Assembly (NCBI GenBank): GCA_019455325.1
Contig: JACFMQ010000017.1
Coordinates: 1-57,443 of the forward strand
Length of the DNA: 57,443 nucleotides
Direction of reading: 5' to 3'
Origin: Rhodocyclaceae bacterium
GTDB lineage: Bacteria; Pseudomonadota; Gammaproteobacteria; Burkholderiales; Rhodocyclaceae
In this document: piece by piece, positions 24,826 through 33,759 of the stretch
How the letters are laid out: the number at the start of each line of letters is the position of its first letter
Numbering within the stretch: position 1 is the stretch's first letter
Translations under genes and position numbers: made by a program
The notes under the pieces: generated by a model
Seen by the model: the letters and a program-made list of their open reading frames with translations, nothing else
What the model was told of the DNA's origin: nothing
Database searches by the model: none

Positions 24826-27025
24826 GGCCGTGCGCGTGGGGGAAGGCGTCCGCCGGCAGGGGCTTGCCGAGCAGGTAGCCCTGCAGCAGGTCGCAGCCCT
24901 GCGCGGCGAGAAAGCGGCGCTGCGCGTCGGTTTCCACGCCCTCGGCGATCACGTCCATGCGCATGTTGTGCGCCAGCCCGATGATGGCGCGCACGATGGC
25001 TTCCGCGTCCGGCTCCTCGAACAGGGCGCTGACGAAGGACTGGTCGATCTTCAGATGGTCGATGGGAAAGCGCTTCAGGTAGCTGAGGCTGGAATAGCCG
25101 GTGCCGAAATCGTCGAGGGACAGGGACACGCCCATGCCGTGCAGTTCCCGCAGCGTGGCGATGGTGCGCGGCACGTCGTCCATCAGGGAGCTTTCGGTGA
25201 TCTCCAGTTCCAGGCTGTCCGGCGGAATGCCGCTTTCCTGCATGGCGCGCGCCACGGTGGCGCAGAGGTCGGGCCGCACGAGCTGCCGGGCGGAGAGGTT
25301 CACCGCCACCCGCCGCGGGCCGCATCCCGCGGCCCGCCAGGCGGCGATCTGCGCGCAGGCCGTGTGCAGCACCCAGGCGCCGATGTCGATGATGCAGCCG
25401 GTCTCCTCGGCGATGGGGATGAAGCGCGCCGGCGAGACGAAGCCGAGGTCGGCCGGATGCCAGCGCAGCAGGGCCTCGGCGGCGACGATGCGCCCCGAGG
25501 CCGCATCGACCTGGGGCTGGTACCAGAGCGCGAATTCCCCGCGCGCCACCCCGTGGCGCAGGCGCCGGGCGAGATCGAAGCGCTGGCGGGCAGCGTGGTC
25601 GAGTCCGGCGGAAAAGAAGACGGGGTCCCGGCCGCCCTGCGCCTTGGCGCGGGCCATGGCCAGGGCGGCGCTGGCGATGAGCGCGTCGAGGGTGGCGCCG
25701 TCGTCCGGGTAGAGTGCGACGCCGACGCTGACCGAGAGCGGGGTGGTGAGTTCGTCGCAGCTCATGTCCGTGTTCAGGCGCGACTGGATGGCGTCGATGA
25801 CCGACTGCACGCCGGCCAGCCCGCCGTCGTCGCGGTGGATCAGCACGAATTCGTCGCCGGCCTCGCGAAAGACCGTGTCCCGGGGGGGGACGCAGTCGCC
25901 GATCTGGCCGGCGACCCATTGCAGCACCTGGTTGCCGGCGCCGTAGCCGAAGAAATCGTTGATGTCGCGGAAGCGGTTCAGGTTCACGCAGATGACGGCC
26001 ACGGTCTCGCCGGGCTGGGCGTCGTCCTCGATGCACCGGAAGCGGTCGCGCACCAGTATCCGGTTCGGCAGGCCGGTGAGGGGATCGTGATGGGTCAGGA
26101 ACTCGATCAGCGTCTGTGCGTCCCGGCTCTCGGACAGGTCGTGGAACACGCCGACGTGGTTGACGAGGCTCTCGTCCTCGTCGCGGACCGCGACCAGGGC
26201 GGCGAGGCAGGGGAACTGGTTGCCGTCCTGGCGCCGGCACCACAGCTCGCCCGTCCAGCGCCCTTCGGCCTGCACGGTTTCCCGCAGCAGCCGGAAGAAT
26301 CCTTCGTCGTGCCTGGCGGCGTCGATGATCAGGCGGATGTCCTGGCCGACGCATGCTGCCGGCGGATAGCCCATCGCCGCCGAAAACGCGGGATTGACGG
26401 CGAGGATGCCGCCCTCGGCGTCGGTGATGAACATGGGGCTCAGGCTGACCTCGAAGGCGCTGGCGATGAGGCGCAGCCTTTTCTCGGCGGCGACGCGGGA
26501 GGCGATCTCGCCGCGCAGCGCGGCGACCGTCCGTTCCAGCGCCTCCGTCCGCGTCCGCACGCGCTCTTCCAGCGTGCGCTTCTCCCTGGCCAGGGCTTTC
26601 GTGGCCCGCGCCAGGGCGATGTGGGTGGCCACCCGCTGCAGCACCTCTTCGCCGGCCAGCGGCTTGCCGATGAAATCGACGGCGCCGCTGCGGAAGGCGC
26701 GCGCCTTGTCGTGGCGCTCGACGTGGGCCGAAAGGAAAATGACCGGGATGCCGGCGGTCCGCTCGTCCGCCTTCAGCCGGCGGCAGACCTCGAAGCCGTC
26801 CATCGCCGGCATGCGCACGTCGAGCAGCACGAGGTCGGGCGGCGAATTCCTGACCGTCCACAGCGCCAGTTCGCCGTCCGGCGCGGAACGCACCGCGTAG
26901 CCCTGCCGGCCCAGCAGTTCGCACAGGTAGGCCAGCGACTCGGCGGTATCGTCGACGACCAGCACCTCCCCTGGGGGGCCTTCGTGCGCTTGCCTCGGAC
27001 TCAATGCCTGCTCCTCCGGCCGCAT
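24812..27025 (-). CDS. response regulator with PAS, GGDEF and EAL domains
   Basis: A 737-residue cytoplasmic c-di-GMP signalling protein. Residues 18-140 are a receiver (phospho-Asp69 in LLDVRMP, Lys in GKPL), followed by a coiled coil (about 140-185), PAS (185-300), GGDEF with AGDEF at 389-393, and EAL with EALLRW at 517-522. Later EAL residues (NLSARQL, EITESS, DDFGTGYSS, KIDQSF) are intact, so phosphodiesterase activity is likely; AGDEF may also be active. The ATG at 27025 is chosen by domain start; no strong ribosome-binding site is seen. It is divergent from the REC-kinase gene. Confidence 0.9.
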   Translation of the reverse strand: MRPEEQALSPRQAHEGPPGEVLVVDDTAESLAYLCELLGRQGYAVRSAPDGELALWTVRNSPPDLVLLDVRMPAMDGFEVCRRLKADERTAGIPVIFLSAHVERHDKARAFRSGAVDFIGKPLAGEEVLQRVATHIALARATKALAREKRTLEERVRTRTEALERTVAALRGEIASRVAAEKRLRLIASAFEVSLSPMFITDAEGGILAVNPAFSAAMGYPPAACVGQDIRLIIDAARHDEGFFRLLRETVQAEGRWTGELWCRRQDGNQFPCLAALVAVRDEDESLVNHVGVFHDLSESRDAQTLIEFLTHHDPLTGLPNRILVRDRFRCIEDDAQPGETVAVICVNLNRFRDINDFFGYGAGNQVLQWVAGQIGDCVPPRDTVFREAGDEFVLIHRDDGGLAGVQSVIDAIQSRLNTDMSCDELTTPLSVSVGVALYPDDGATLDALIASAALAMARAKAQGGRDPVFFSAGLDHAARQRFDLARRLRHGVARGEFALWYQPQVDAASGRIVAAEALLRWHPADLGFVSPARFIPIAEETGCIIDIGAWVLHTACAQIAAWRAAGCGPRRVAVNLSARQLVRPDLCATVARAMQESGIPPDSLELEITESSLMDDVPRTIATLRELHGMGVSLSLDDFGTGYSSLSYLKRFPIDHLKIDQSFVSALFEEPDAEAIVRAIIGLAHNMRMDVIAEGVETDAQRRFLAAQGCDLLQGYLLGKPLPADAFPHAHGHAPR

Positions 27026-27068
27026 GGCCGTTTGCCGGGGATTCTGTCGATCCGGTTTTACGGCCGTT

Positions 27069-27086
27069 AGAGTAGAAATACACTGG
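27069..27086 (+). promoter_or_regulatory. 18-bp motif shared by two divergent regions, copy 1
   Basis: AGAGTAGAAATACACTGG lies midway between the divergent starts at 27025 and 27133. Sixteen of its 18 bases recur at 35800-35817 in the other divergent region of the signalling island. It contains TAGAAA, which could be a -10 element, but the conservation runs past it, suggesting an operator. Confidence 0.45.
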
Positions 27087-27132
27087 CCGGCCGTGATGAA
27101 TTTTCTGTACCGCCCGGCGCGTCGGGCCGACA

Positions 27133-28431
27133 ATGCCCGCCATCCAGCCCTTGCCGAACATGGACGAAAATCTGTCCTCCTCCCCCGCCTTCATCGATCG
27201 TGGCGAAGTGTTGCTGGTCGACGACTCGGCCACCTCGCTCGCCGCCCTCTCGACCGCCCTCACCCAGGCCGGCTACGTCGTGCGCGAGGCGCCGAGCGGC
27301 GAACTGGCGCTGATGACGCTCAAGGTGCGCCTGCCCGAACTGGTGCTGCTCGACGTGCGCATGCCGGCGATGGACGGCTTCGAGATCTGCCGGCGCATCA
27401 AGGCCGAGGCCGGCACCCGGGACATTCCCGTGATCTTCCTCTCGGCCCAGGATGAAACGCCCGACAAGGTGCGGGGATTCCGGGCCGGCGCCGTCGATTT
27501 CATCGGCAAGAACTTCGCGGAGGAGGAAATGCTGGCGCGCATCGACACCCACATCGAGCTGGGGCGGGTGAAGAAGGTGCTGGAAGCCGAACGCGCCGCG
27601 CTCGAGGACCGGGTGCGCGAACGCACCGAGGAACTGCGCCAGGACATCGCCAAGCGCCTGGCGGCCGAGGAGGAGAACCGCAGCCTGGAGCGCGCCCTGT
27701 GGCAGGCCCGCAAGATGGAGGCCATCGGCCTCTTGGCCGGCGGCATCGCCCACGACTTCAACCACCTGCTGTCGCTGATCCTCGGCTATGCGCAGTTTGC
27801 CCAGAGCGCGCTGGCCGGCGGCCGGACGGAAAAGCTCGCCGGCTATCTGGCGGAAATCCTCAAGGCCGGCGACGAGGGGCAGGCGGTGGTCGCCCAGTTG
27901 CTGGCCTTCAGCCGCGCCGACGAGGCCGCCGGCGAGGCCATCGACATCGGCGGCGCCATTGCCGAGTCCGTCGATTTTCTGCTCCCGGCCATGGGGGCGG
28001 GCATCCGCCTGGATTTCGCCGCCGCCGGCCCGCTGCCGCCGCTCTTCATCAAGCCCGTGCAGGTCCGGCAGGTCGCCACCAACCTGATCCTCAACGCCCG
28101 CGACGCCATCACGACCGGGGGCAACATCGCGGTCCGGCTGTCCATGGCGCGGTCGCATCCGGCGCAGGCCTGCGTTTCCTGCCGCAAGCCCTTCGCCGGC
28201 GACCATCTGGTGCTGTCGGTGGAAGACGACGGCCACGGCATCGCCCCGGAGATCCTGGACCGGCTCTTCGATCCCTTCTTCACCACCAAGGACATCGGCA
28301 AGGGCGTCGGCCTGGGCCTGCCGATGGTGCACGGCATCGTCCATTCCGCCGGCGGCCACGTCACGGTGGAATCCCTGCCGGGCGTGGGCAGCCGCTTCCG
28401 CATCTGGCTGCCCGCCGCCGGAACGGTCTGA
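27133..28431 (+). CDS. REC-histidine kinase (NtrB/hybrid type)
   Basis: A 432-residue soluble kinase. The N-terminal receiver has phospho-Asp74 in LLDVRMP, but the conserved KP after the fourth strand reads GKNF. A coiled coil (about 140-190) leads to a dimerisation domain with HDFNHLL (His207) and a full ATPase domain (NLILNARDA, DDGHGI, DPFFTTK, GVGLGLP). A CVSC pair sits between the N and G1 boxes. The start at 27133 is tentative, with ATG at 27160 as the alternative. It converges on the FixJ-type gene, its likely partner, though pairing is inferred from position only. Confidence 0.88.
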   Translation: MPAIQPLPNMDENLSSSPAFIDRGEVLLVDDSATSLAALSTALTQAGYVVREAPSGELALMTLKVRLPELVLLDVRMPAMDGFEICRRIKAEAGTRDIPVIFLSAQDETPDKVRGFRAGAVDFIGKNFAEEEMLARIDTHIELGRVKKVLEAERAALEDRVRERTEELRQDIAKRLAAEEENRSLERALWQARKMEAIGLLAGGIAHDFNHLLSLILGYAQFAQSALAGGRTEKLAGYLAEILKAGDEGQAVVAQLLAFSRADEAAGEAIDIGGAIAESVDFLLPAMGAGIRLDFAAAGPLPPLFIKPVQVRQVATNLILNARDAITTGGNIAVRLSMARSHPAQACVSCRKPFAGDHLVLSVEDDGHGIAPEILDRLFDPFFTTKDIGKGVGLGLPMVHGIVHSAGGHVTVESLPGVGSRFRIWLPAAGTV

Positions 28432-28440
28432 CGGGTTCGG

Positions 28441-29061
28441 CTACGGCGGCCTGGCGCCCGCCCAGATCAGCACGAGTTCGACGACGGAGTTGACGTGCAG
28501 CTTCTCCATCATGCGGCCGCGATGGTTGTCCACGGTGCGCGAGGAGATCTTCAGGAGTCCGCCGATTTCCCGGCTGGACTTGCCTTCGGCGACCAGCCGC
28601 AGGATCTTCGTTTCGGTGGGCGTCAGCAGCGCCAGACGCGCCTCGGTGGCCCGGCGCTGGATTTCCCTGATGTAGAGCAGTTCGCTCTCGGCCAGCGCGC
28701 GCTGCACCTTGTCGAGGAAGGACTGGTGCACGAAGGGCTTCTCGATGTAGTCGGAGGCGCCGGCCTTCATCGCCTCGACGGCCGTGCCCACTTCCGCGTA
28801 GCCGGTGATGAAGATGACCGGCGCGACGAAGCCGCGCGCCCGCATCAGGCGCAGGAACTCGAGCCCGCCGACCTCGGGCATGCGCACGTCGGAGACGACG
28901 CATTCGCGCTCCCGCGGGCGATAGCCGTCGAGGAACTCGCGCGCCGAGGCATAGGTCCGGGGGTGCAGCGATACGCTCTCGACCAGCTCCGCCACCATCT
29001 TCCTCATGGCGGGCTGGTCGTCCACGATGTGGACGAGCGCCGGGGCGGGCCGTGTTTCCAT
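28441..29061 (-). CDS. FixJ/NarL-family response regulator
   Basis: A 206-residue DNA-binding regulator. The receiver has Asp58 in VVSDVRMP and KPF near 107, and the C-terminus is a LuxR-type helix-turn-helix (LTPTETKILRLVAEGKSSREIGGLL, then ISSRTVDNHR). Sequence features such as FITGYAEVGTAVEAMKAGASDYIEKPF place it in the FixJ/TodT group. It ends the minus-strand chemosensory operon, 10 bases after the CheY gene, and is a good candidate for binding the shared 18-bp motif. Confidence 0.92.
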   Translation of the reverse strand: METRPAPALVHIVDDQPAMRKMVAELVESVSLHPRTYASAREFLDGYRPRERECVVSDVRMPEVGGLEFLRLMRARGFVAPVIFITGYAEVGTAVEAMKAGASDYIEKPFVHQSFLDKVQRALAESELLYIREIQRRATEARLALLTPTETKILRLVAEGKSSREIGGLLKISSRTVDNHRGRMMEKLHVNSVVELVLIWAGARPP

Positions 29062-29071
29062 GCCCGCCGGG

Positions 29072-29437
29072 TCACATCACCAGCTTGGCCACGGCGGCCA
29101 GCATCTGCGCCGGCTGGAAGGGCTTGACGATCCACGCTTTCGCGCCGCCTTCCTGGCCGGCCTTCTTCTTGTCCTCGGCCGCCTCGGTGGTCAGCATGAT
29201 CACCGGGGTGAACTTGTAGGCCGGCTTCTTTTTCACCTCGCGCAGGAAGCTCAGGCCGTCCATGTTCGGCATGTTCACGTCGGAGATGATGAGATGGATC
29301 TTCTGGCCGTCGGCCTTGGCCAGCGCCTCCCGGCCGTCGCAGGCTTCGATGACCGTGTAGCCGGCGCCGGTCAGCGTCAGGTTGACCACCTGCCGGAGGG
29401 AGGCGGAGTCGTCGACGATCAGGATGGTCTTGCTCAT
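29072..29437 (-). CDS. CheY-like single-domain response regulator
   Basis: A 121-residue receiver protein with acidic pair DD (9-10), phospho-Asp53 in ISDVNMPNMDG, Thr in MLTTE and Lys105 in VKPF. It has no output domain. It sits between a chemoreceptor-like gene and a FixJ-type gene and is likely phosphorylated by the CheA of this operon. GAGGAA precedes the ATG. Confidence 0.93.
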   Translation of the reverse strand: MSKTILIVDDSASLRQVVNLTLTGAGYTVIEACDGREALAKADGQKIHLIISDVNMPNMDGLSFLREVKKKPAYKFTPVIMLTTEAAEDKKKAGQEGGAKAWIVKPFQPAQMLAAVAKLVM

Positions 29438-29448
29438 GGGCGGATTCC

Positions 29449-30606
29449 TCAGAAAAAGGTGATTTCGGTCGCCTCGCCGGCCTTGTCGGCCTGGCGGGCG
29501 TCGTGCTGTTCGAGGGTGGCGTATTTCCCTTCCATCTCCGCCAGCCAGCGCTCCACGTCGAAGGGCGCCGGCGGCGGCGCGGGCGGCAGGGCGGCAAAAT
29601 AGCCGGCAAAGCGTTCGATGTCGTCCTTCGAGTGCATCAGGATCTGCTTCACCCGGTCCTGGAACTGCAGGCCGACCAGGACGCTGGCGATGCGGTCGCG
29701 GACTTCTCCGGCGTTGGCTTCGAGGCGCGAGGCCGTCTCCTTCATCGCCGTGCCGGCGCCGTCGAAGCGCGAAACCACGGTGTCGGCGGTCTCCCGCCAC
29801 GCCTGCATCAGCTTCCGCTCGTTCTGCGCCAGGCGCTCGGTGGCTTCCAGCGTCGAACGGATCATGCCGGTGACGACGTCGACCTTGCCGCTGATGCGCA
29901 GGCCGGTTTCGCCGGAGGCCGTAGACAGCTTGCGCACCTCGTCGGCGACCACGGCGAAGCCCCGGCCGGCTTCGCCGGCGCGGGCGGCCTCGATGGCCGC
30001 GTTGAGCGCCAGCAGGTTGGTCTGGGCGGCGATGTCGGCGACGACCGTCGCCATTTCCCGCAGCTCGCCGATGATGCCGTCGAGGGAAACGATCTGCTGG
30101 AGCATCGCCTCCTTCTCGGCGAAGCCTTGCTCCATGCTCGCCACCATCCCTTCCAGGTCGCGCTGCCCGAGGGCGATGACCGACGGGAAATCCATGTGCT
30201 CGCTTTTGCCCGCGGAGGCGGAGACCGCGTTCTCGATGCCTTTCAGGATGTCGCCGAATTCCTGCGCGAGGTCGGTGATGCCCCGCTCCGTCTGGCCGCT
30301 GGCCAGGTCGATGTGCGCCGACCAGCGCGGCATGATCGCGCCCACGGCCTGCCGCAGGCTGTCCAGATAGCCGGCGTGCGCATCGGCCCGCTGGCGCTCG
30401 GCCTGCGCCGCTGCCAGGCTCGCGCGCAGGGCGGCGGCCTGCGCTGCCTGCCGCCGCGCCAGCCAGAGTCCGGCGGCGACCGCGAGGCCGACGAGGCCGG
30501 CGGCGGCGATCGCCGCGCCACCCGGCTCACCCGCGCCGATGAGGACGATGGCGGCCAGCCCTGCGAGGACGCACAGCGCGGCCGCCCGTTTTTCCGAAGC
30601 TGTCAT
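29449..30606 (-). CDS. methyl-accepting chemotaxis-like protein without periplasmic domain
   Basis: A 385-residue membrane protein with two close helices (about 8-26 and 30-50), so almost no periplasmic sensor. A chemoreceptor signalling hairpin follows, with the tip sequence [20 protein letters not shown] and [13 protein letters not shown]. The C-terminal tail ends EITFF. It may sense internal or membrane signals, or act as an adaptor array component. GGGGAG precedes the ATG; CheY follows after 11 bases. Confidence 0.9.
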   Translation of the reverse strand: MTASEKRAAALCVLAGLAAIVLIGAGEPGGAAIAAAGLVGLAVAAGLWLARRQAAQAAALRASLAAAQAERQRADAHAGYLDSLRQAVGAIMPRWSAHIDLASGQTERGITDLAQEFGDILKGIENAVSASAGKSEHMDFPSVIALGQRDLEGMVASMEQGFAEKEAMLQQIVSLDGIIGELREMATVVADIAAQTNLLALNAAIEAARAGEAGRGFAVVADEVRKLSTASGETGLRISGKVDVVTGMIRSTLEATERLAQNERKLMQAWRETADTVVSRFDGAGTAMKETASRLEANAGEVRDRIASVLVGLQFQDRVKQILMHSKDDIERFAGYFAALPPAPPPAPFDVERWLAEMEGKYATLEQHDARQADKAGEATEITFF

Positions 30607-30650
30607 TCAATCTCCCCTGCATGTGAGCGTGCGCGGTATGGCATCTCCGC

Positions 30651-32855
30651 TCAGGCGGCGGCCGGGGCGAGCGCCGCCGCGACGGGGCCGCCTTTCCGGG
30701 AATGCTGCTGCTCCCGGCCGGCGACGTCGTGCACCAGCCGGGCCACGTCGATGATCAGGGCCACCTCGCCGCTGCCCAGGATGGTCGAGCCGGAGACGCA
30801 GGGCACGTTGCCGAACAGCGGCCCGAGCGGCTTGATGACCGTCTGGCACTTGCCGTGGATGCGGTCCACCACGAGGCCGACCCGCCGCCCGCCGAAGCGC
30901 GTGACGACGACGCGCGGCCGTACCTGCGGGGCGCCGGTCTCGCCGAACACCTCGCGCAGGCGGACGAAGGGCATGGCTTCGTCGCGCAGTTCCATGTAGT
31001 CGACGCTGTCGATGCCCTCCGGCAGCTCGACGCATTCGACCACCATGTCCAGCGGCACGATGAAGTGGGCGGCGCCGACGCCGACGTGGAAGCCGTCGAT
31101 GATGGCCAGCGTCAGCGGCAGGCACAGGCGCATGGTGGTGCCGCGGCCGAGCGTCGATTGGATGTCCAGGGTGCCGCGCATGGCCTCGACGTTGGCCCGC
31201 ACCACGTCCATGCCGACGCCGCGGCCGGAGAGGTTGGTGATCCGCTCCGCCGTCGAGAAGCCCGGTTCCAGGATCAGCCGGAAGATTTCCTGCTCGCTCA
31301 GGCCGGCGCCGGCGTCCACCAGCCCCTTGTCGATGGCTCGGGCCAGTATCTTGGCGGGATCGAGCCCCTTGCCGTCGTCGGTGACCTCGACGACGATGGT
31401 GCCCGATTCGTGGTAGGCGTTGAGCCCGACCGTGCCGTGGGCCGGCTTGCCGACCGCGACGCGTTCTTCGGCCGAGCCGATGCCGTGGTCCATGGAGTTG
31501 CGGATCAGATGCATCAGCGGATCGCCGAGCTTTTCCACCATCGACTTGTCCAGCTCGGCGTCGGCCCCGGTGATGACCAGCTCGATGTCCTTGCCCAGTT
31601 CCCGGGAGACGTCGCGCACCACGCGGGGAAAGCGCGAGAACACCTCGCCGATGGGCACCATGCGCAGGCTCAGGGTCATGTCGCGGATGTCCTCCACCAG
31701 CGACAGCAGCAGCGAGGCCGACTCGTGCAGCTCCGGCAGGCCGGCGCGGCTGGCCTGGGCGTAGGTGCCGGAGCCGGCGATGACCAGCTCGCCGACGCGG
31801 TTGATGAGGGCGTCGAGGCGGTCGGACGGCACCTTGATGCTCTTCGCCTCGCCGGCCCGCTTTTCCTCGTGCAGGCGCTGCCGGGTCGCCGCCGCCTCGA
31901 CCACGGCCGGATGCACGGACTGGTTCTCGACCAGGATGTGGCCGATCCGGCGGGATTCCTCCGCTGCCTGCTGCGCGTTCAGCGCCGTTTCCAGCTCCTT
32001 CGCCGTCAGCGTGCCGCAGGCGATGAGAATCTCGCCCAGCCGCTGCCCGCCCAGCGGCGCGGATTCGATGTGGCGGATGAATTCCTCCATCTTGCCGTGC
32101 GGCGGGAAGATCCGGATCGTCGCGCGCTCGGCGATGAAGTCGAAGACGCCCTCGATCTCGTGCTTGTCCGCGTCGCTCCTGAGCGCGACCTCGAAGCCGA
32201 GGTAGCAGGCTTCCGGGTCGGCGGCGTCCAGGTCCGGCAGGTGATCGGCGACGGTCTCGACGTGGACGATCTCGCCATAGTTCGAGAGATAGTGGATGAA
32301 GGACAGCGGGTCCATGCCGTCGGCGAGGATGTCGGAGGAAAAGCGCAGCGAGATGTGCCAGTGCTCGCTGCCGATCTCGCCGCCGCCGCTCGCCGACACC
32401 GCTTCCGTCTGCTCGGCGGGCACCTGCGCCGCCGCCTCGTCGTCGTCCTCGTGGGCGTGCGGGACCCAGGCCCCGAGCCGGTCGATCAGCGCGTCGCTGC
32501 GCTGCACGGCCTCCGCGCCGACGCCGCCGTCGAGCGAGGCATGGACGATGGCATCGATCTGGTCCTGGCTTTCCAGCAGCACGGTGATGAGATCGGAGGT
32601 GAAGCCGATCTCGCCCTTGCGCAGCCGGTCGAGGACGTTCTCGACGACGTGGGTGAAGCGCACCACCTCGTCCAGGCCGAACAGCCCGCCCGAGCCCTTG
32701 AGCGTGTGGGCGCAGCGGAACAGGGCGTGCAGATCGTCGTCGCGGCAGCCGCCTTCCTCGGCGCGCAGCAGGATCTCCTCCATCTGGGCGATCAGCTCCC
32801 TCGCCTCCTCGGCGAAGGTTGCCAGCGCCTGGGAAAAATTGCCCGATGTGTCCAT
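30651..32855 (-). CDS. cheA: chemotaxis histidine kinase CheA
   Basis: A 734-residue CheA. The P1 HPt domain has the phospho-site in CAHTLKGSGG (His50), the P2-like region (about 165-270) carries FSSDILADGMDPLSF, then come P3 dimerisation, P4 ATPase (HLIRNSMDHGI, DDGKGLD, GRGVGMDV) and a C-terminal CheW-like P5 domain. Its ATG lies one base after the stop of the STAS gene. Together with CheW, two receptors and CheY it makes a near-complete excitation pathway. Confidence 0.95.
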   Translation of the reverse strand: MDTSGNFSQALATFAEEARELIAQMEEILLRAEEGGCRDDDLHALFRCAHTLKGSGGLFGLDEVVRFTHVVENVLDRLRKGEIGFTSDLITVLLESQDQIDAIVHASLDGGVGAEAVQRSDALIDRLGAWVPHAHEDDDEAAAQVPAEQTEAVSASGGGEIGSEHWHISLRFSSDILADGMDPLSFIHYLSNYGEIVHVETVADHLPDLDAADPEACYLGFEVALRSDADKHEIEGVFDFIAERATIRIFPPHGKMEEFIRHIESAPLGGQRLGEILIACGTLTAKELETALNAQQAAEESRRIGHILVENQSVHPAVVEAAATRQRLHEEKRAGEAKSIKVPSDRLDALINRVGELVIAGSGTYAQASRAGLPELHESASLLLSLVEDIRDMTLSLRMVPIGEVFSRFPRVVRDVSRELGKDIELVITGADAELDKSMVEKLGDPLMHLIRNSMDHGIGSAEERVAVGKPAHGTVGLNAYHESGTIVVEVTDDGKGLDPAKILARAIDKGLVDAGAGLSEQEIFRLILEPGFSTAERITNLSGRGVGMDVVRANVEAMRGTLDIQSTLGRGTTMRLCLPLTLAIIDGFHVGVGAAHFIVPLDMVVECVELPEGIDSVDYMELRDEAMPFVRLREVFGETGAPQVRPRVVVTRFGGRRVGLVVDRIHGKCQTVIKPLGPLFGNVPCVSGSTILGSGEVALIIDVARLVHDVAGREQQHSRKGGPVAAALAPAAA

Positions 32856-32856
32856 G

Positions 32857-33165
32857 TCAGTTCGCCTTGATGAGCAGCGGATCGCCGAGCAGATGGCCGA
32901 CGTTCGCCAGATCCACGAGCCGCATCACCTCGTCGGAATGATGGCGGAAGCGCACCGTCTTGCCCGCCTTGCGCTTGGCCAGCAGCATCAGTTGCAGGCC
33001 GGCGGTGTCGATCTCCGTGACCTCGCCGAGATCGACCTCGATGTCGTCGGCGGCGGACAGGGCTTCGAGCAGGCGGCCGCGGATGTCCAGGACCGAGAAG
33101 ATGGTCAGCTCGCCGGCGATCCACAGGGTCTTCTGCGCCGCGTCCGTCCTGATGTCCCAGGCCAT
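32857..33165 (-). CDS. STAS-domain protein (anti-sigma factor antagonist-like)
   Basis: A 102-residue single STAS domain. The conserved loop reads EVTEIDTAGLQL, with Thr54 at the place where SpoIIAA-type proteins carry the phosphorylated Ser/Thr. No anti-sigma kinase or phosphatase is adjacent. It lies between cheW and cheA, so it is more likely an adaptor or output switch of this chemosensory pathway than a sigma-factor regulator. Confidence 0.88.
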   Translation of the reverse strand: MAWDIRTDAAQKTLWIAGELTIFSVLDIRGRLLEALSAADDIEVDLGEVTEIDTAGLQLMLLAKRKAGKTVRFRHHSDEVMRLVDLANVGHLLGDPLLIKAN

Positions 33166-33175
33166 GGCCGGCGCC

Positions 33176-33733
33176 TCAGGCGGCGGCCGCGGCGACGGCG
33201 GCCAGCTCCGCCACCGACAGCGTCCGCTCGATGTTCAGGATGATGACGAAGTGCCCTTCCTGGCGCGCCATGCCGGTGATGAAGTCGGTGTCGATGCGCG
33301 CGCCGAAGACCGGGGCGGTGTCGATGTCGCTGTCCTTGATCTCGGTCACGGCGTTGACCCGGTCGACGACCAGGCCGACCACGTGCTTCTCGCCGTTGTG
33401 CTGGATCTCGACGATGACGATCGAGGTCCGCCGCCCGACGCTGGCCGGCGTCCAGCCGAAGCGCACGGCCAGGTCGATGACCGGCACCACGCCGCCGCGC
33501 ACGTTGATCACGCCGCGCAGCGAGGGCGGCATCATCGGCACCGCGGTCGGCGGCAGGTACTCGATGATTTCGCGGATGCGCAGGATCTCGATGGCGAAGA
33601 TCTCGTTGCCCAGCGTGAAGGTCAGGTAGAGATGCCGGTGCTGCAGGGCCGTCCGGCCGTGCTCCGGCGCCGGCTTCGCCGGCTGCCCGGCGGCGGCGAG
33701 CGCCGGCACGCGGGAATCGGTGGAAGCTTCCAT
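33176..33733 (-). CDS. cheW: chemotaxis coupling protein CheW
   Basis: A 185-residue CheW that links receptors to CheA. After a disordered Ala/Pro-rich N-terminus of about 33 residues, the SH3-like domain shows LTFTLGNEIFAIEI, RGVINVRGGVVPVIDL and GLVVDRVNAV. The ATG at 33733 is preceded by GGGAAAG. It lies 26 bases after the chemoreceptor gene. Confidence 0.95.
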   Translation of the reverse strand: MEASTDSRVPALAAAGQPAKPAPEHGRTALQHRHLYLTFTLGNEIFAIEILRIREIIEYLPPTAVPMMPPSLRGVINVRGGVVPVIDLAVRFGWTPASVGRRTSIVIVEIQHNGEKHVVGLVVDRVNAVTEIKDSDIDTAPVFGARIDTDFITGMARQEGHFVIILNIERTLSVAELAAVAAAAA

Positions 33734-33759
33734 GTCGCTTTCCCTTCGTCGGCCGGTGG

